Shown here piece after piece: positions 62,352 through 64,000 of a stretch of 64,000 nt of DNA (position 1 is its first letter; every line of letters begins with the position of its first letter). The stretch lies in assembly GCF_020532705.1 (NCBI RefSeq), contig NZ_JAJAVD010000001.1, forward strand, positions 992,001 to 1,056,000. The letters are read 5' to 3'. A model generated the notes under the pieces. It had not been told where the DNA came from and searched no databases. It worked only from the letters and a program-made list of their open reading frames with translations. This DNA is from Methylobacillus caricis. Its GTDB lineage: Bacteria; Pseudomonadota; Gammaproteobacteria; Burkholderiales; Methylophilaceae. Both the position numbers and the translations under genes were made by a program.

Positions 62352-64000
62352 TAATGTTCCTGTTCTCAAGGTGATGTCGGATATCGAACTTGAAGAAATG
62401 TTCGCTCAGCAGAAATTGCAGCGCGGCATGTTCTGGCGTTTATTGCCTTTATTGCGGCCTGTACGCCATTTTGTGCTGGGCTCCATCCTGGCTGAGGTTT
62501 TGCTGGTGTCCTTTGTTTTCCTGCGGCCTTATTTTATTGAACAGGTGATAGACCATGGATTGATCCGGAGCGTTGCGGGCGCTTACAGCCTAGATACCCA
62601 TCTCATTGCCTGGGCATTGCTGGGGATGACCATTTCCTGGGCCGGGCGCTTTGGCCTCGCGGGAGTGTCTCAATATCTTTCCGGCTCTGCTGCCATCCGG
62701 GTGCTTAATAGTCTGCGTGTCAGCGTGTTCAACCATGTGCAGCATTTGAGTGTGGGTTATTTTGACCGTACCAAGTCCGGCCGCATTGTTTCGCGCATAG
62801 ACAGGGATGTGGACAGCCTGGAGCCGCTGATGATACAAGGTCCGCCAGAGCTGCTTTCCGCCTTGTTGCGCAGTTTTGTAGCCGGCGTATTGCTGTGGCT
62901 GATATCGCCAGTGTTGTTTCTGAGCCTGGCTTCCATTATTCCATTGCTTCTGGGCGCTACTTGGCTATTCAAGAAGCTGGCACAAAGTAATTACGCGCGA
63001 GTGGCGGAAAACCGCGCACGTTTTACTGCCCACCTGGTGGAAACCGTGGCCGGGGTACGCATGATCAAGCAGACTGTGCAGGAAGAAAGCAATCGTGCGC
63101 GTTATCGTGCGTTGATCCAGGATTTCATCCAGTCGCTGATCCGTAATACCCTGATGGCAGGCTGGTTCACCCATTTCACAAGCATCCTGACTACATTGGG
63201 CATGATGTTGCTGCTGGTGTTTGGCGGGCGGGAAGTGGCATTGGGGCACATCAGTTTTGGTCAACTGGCAGCCAGCATGTTTTATGTGTTCATGTTCCTT
63301 GGGCCTTTACAGGAACTGGGCGACCTGTTTGAACGCTATATCAATGGCGTGGCTTCGGCACAGCGCATATTCCTGCTGCTGGATACCAAGCCGGAAATCC
63401 GCGACAAGGAGCAGGTGCTGCCTTTTGAGCACGTGCGTGGCGATGTAGAGTTCAGGGATGTGGTATTTGCCTATAACCCGTTGGCAGCAACTCCGGTGAT
63501 ACGCCACCTTGACCTTAAGATACCTGCTGGGGAAGTGCTGGCAATTGTTGGTCCTACGGGGCATGGAAAAAGTACATTGGTGCAACTGCTGACCCGGTTT
63601 TATGAGGTACAAGCCGGCGCTGTCTTGATAGATGGCAAGGATGTGAAGGATATTGCCCAGCGGGACTTGCGCAGTCACGTGGGCGTGGTTTTGCAGGATA
63701 ATGTATTGTTCAGCGGGACTATTTTTGAAAACTTGCAGTTGGCTAACCCAGAGGCCAGCGAGCAGGATTTCATCAATGCCGCACAGGCATTGGGCGTGCA
63801 TGACATCATCAGCCGCCTGCCTCATGGCTATCATACGGAAGTAGGGGCGCTTGGCAGCCATCTGAGTCACGGTCAGCGCCAGCTGGTGTGTCTGGTACGT
63901 GCCTACCTGGCTGATCCTGCTATCCTGATTCTGGATGAAGCTACCTCGGCTGTGGATATCCAGACTGAACGTAAAATCCAGCATGCATTGAGACGATTAT
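62341..64000 (+). CDS. ABC exporter half-transporter, subunit 2, partial (3' end beyond window)
   Basis: The frame starts at ATG 62341 and runs 553 codons to the window edge without a stop. The membrane domain spans about 35-320. Walker A is GPTGHGKST (Ser changed to His), the signature is LSHGQRQLVCLVRA (the second Gly changed to His) and Walker B is ILILDEATSAVD with the catalytic Glu present. With subunit 1 it forms one canonical and one degenerate ATP site. The H-loop lies beyond the window. Confidence 0.9.
   Translation, partial: MAVDNVPVLKVMSDIELEEMFAQQKLQRGMFWRLLPLLRPVRHFVLGSILAEVLLVSFVFLRPYFIEQVIDHGLIRSVAGAYSLDTHLIAWALLGMTISWAGRFGLAGVSQYLSGSAAIRVLNSLRVSVFNHVQHLSVGYFDRTKSGRIVSRIDRDVDSLEPLMIQGPPELLSALLRSFVAGVLLWLISPVLFLSLASIIPLLLGATWLFKKLAQSNYARVAENRARFTAHLVETVAGVRMIKQTVQEESNRARYRALIQDFIQSLIRNTLMAGWFTHFTSILTTLGMMLLLVFGGREVALGHISFGQLAASMFYVFMFLGPLQELGDLFERYINGVASAQRIFLLLDTKPEIRDKEQVLPFEHVRGDVEFRDVVFAYNPLAATPVIRHLDLKIPAGEVLAIVGPTGHGKSTLVQLLTRFYEVQAGAVLIDGKDVKDIAQRDLRSHVGVVLQDNVLFSGTIFENLQLANPEASEQDFINAAQALGVHDIISRLPHGYHTEVGALGSHLSHGQRQLVCLVRAYLADPAILILDEATSAVDIQTERKIQHALRRL

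Noticed and set aside
1-64000. CRISPR arrays, insertion sequences, rRNA genes, replication origin
   Set aside because: No regularly spaced repeats, transposase genes, rRNA segments or DnaA-box clusters were seen.

Overview
The window comes from a betaproteobacterium. A methylotroph of the Methylophilaceae type (Methylophilus, Methylobacillus or Methylovorus) is the best guess. The reasons are gene order (tig-clpP-clpX-lon-hupB-ppiD and mltD-gloB-yafS-rnhA-dnaQ), squalene genes hpnC-D-E, a phosphoketolase, and moderate GC. This assignment is inferred from content and not from a marker gene.

Layout. Positions 1-1825 hold the start of glgX (minus strand, cut by the window edge). A small secreted protein and a cold-shock protein follow. 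Positions 3156-11689 are a protein-quality-control block: trigger factor, ClpP, ClpX, Lon, HU, tRNA-Val, tRNA-Asp and PpiD. Lon has a sigma-32-type promoter set inside an inverted repeat. Positions 11813-17767 (minus) form one transcription unit: mltD, yejA, yejB, yejE and fabI, with no transporter ATPase. Positions 17882-20567 carry gloB, a yafS-type methyltransferase, rnhA and dnaQ. Positions 20599-24144 (minus) carry an M48 protease, rsgA, a class II deacetylase and queD. Then come orn, glgA, crcB, a YvlD-type membrane protein, hpnE-D-C, mtnP, def and tRNA-Ser.

Positions 32387-40927 are one very large gene for a cyclic beta-1,2-glucan synthase (NdvB type, 2846 residues). Its base composition looks richer in GC than its surroundings. 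It is followed by an AT-rich accessory stretch (about 41.0-49.0 kb) with tiny membrane proteins, small unknown proteins, a Crp/Fnr regulator, a phosphoketolase, a repeat-built stress protein and a PagL-like lipid A deacylase.

The most interesting part is 49.1-60.5 kb, apparently a sigma-54-controlled organosulfur acquisition system. A SfnR-like enhancer-binding protein lacking a sensor domain sits among three near-consensus -24/-12 promoters. One drives an SsuE/MsuE-type flavin reductase. One drives an aldolase-fold protein, a cytoplasmic protein with the DszB sulfinate desulfinase active-site pattern, and probably two tandem SsuA-like binding proteins. The third drives an operon that interleaves an SsuB ATPase, TonB-ExbB-ExbD and two SsuC-like permeases. 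No flavin-dependent sulfonate monooxygenase is visible, so the DszB-like protein is the only candidate C-S cleaving enzyme in the window. The window ends in a heterodimeric ABC exporter whose first subunit has degenerate catalytic residues.
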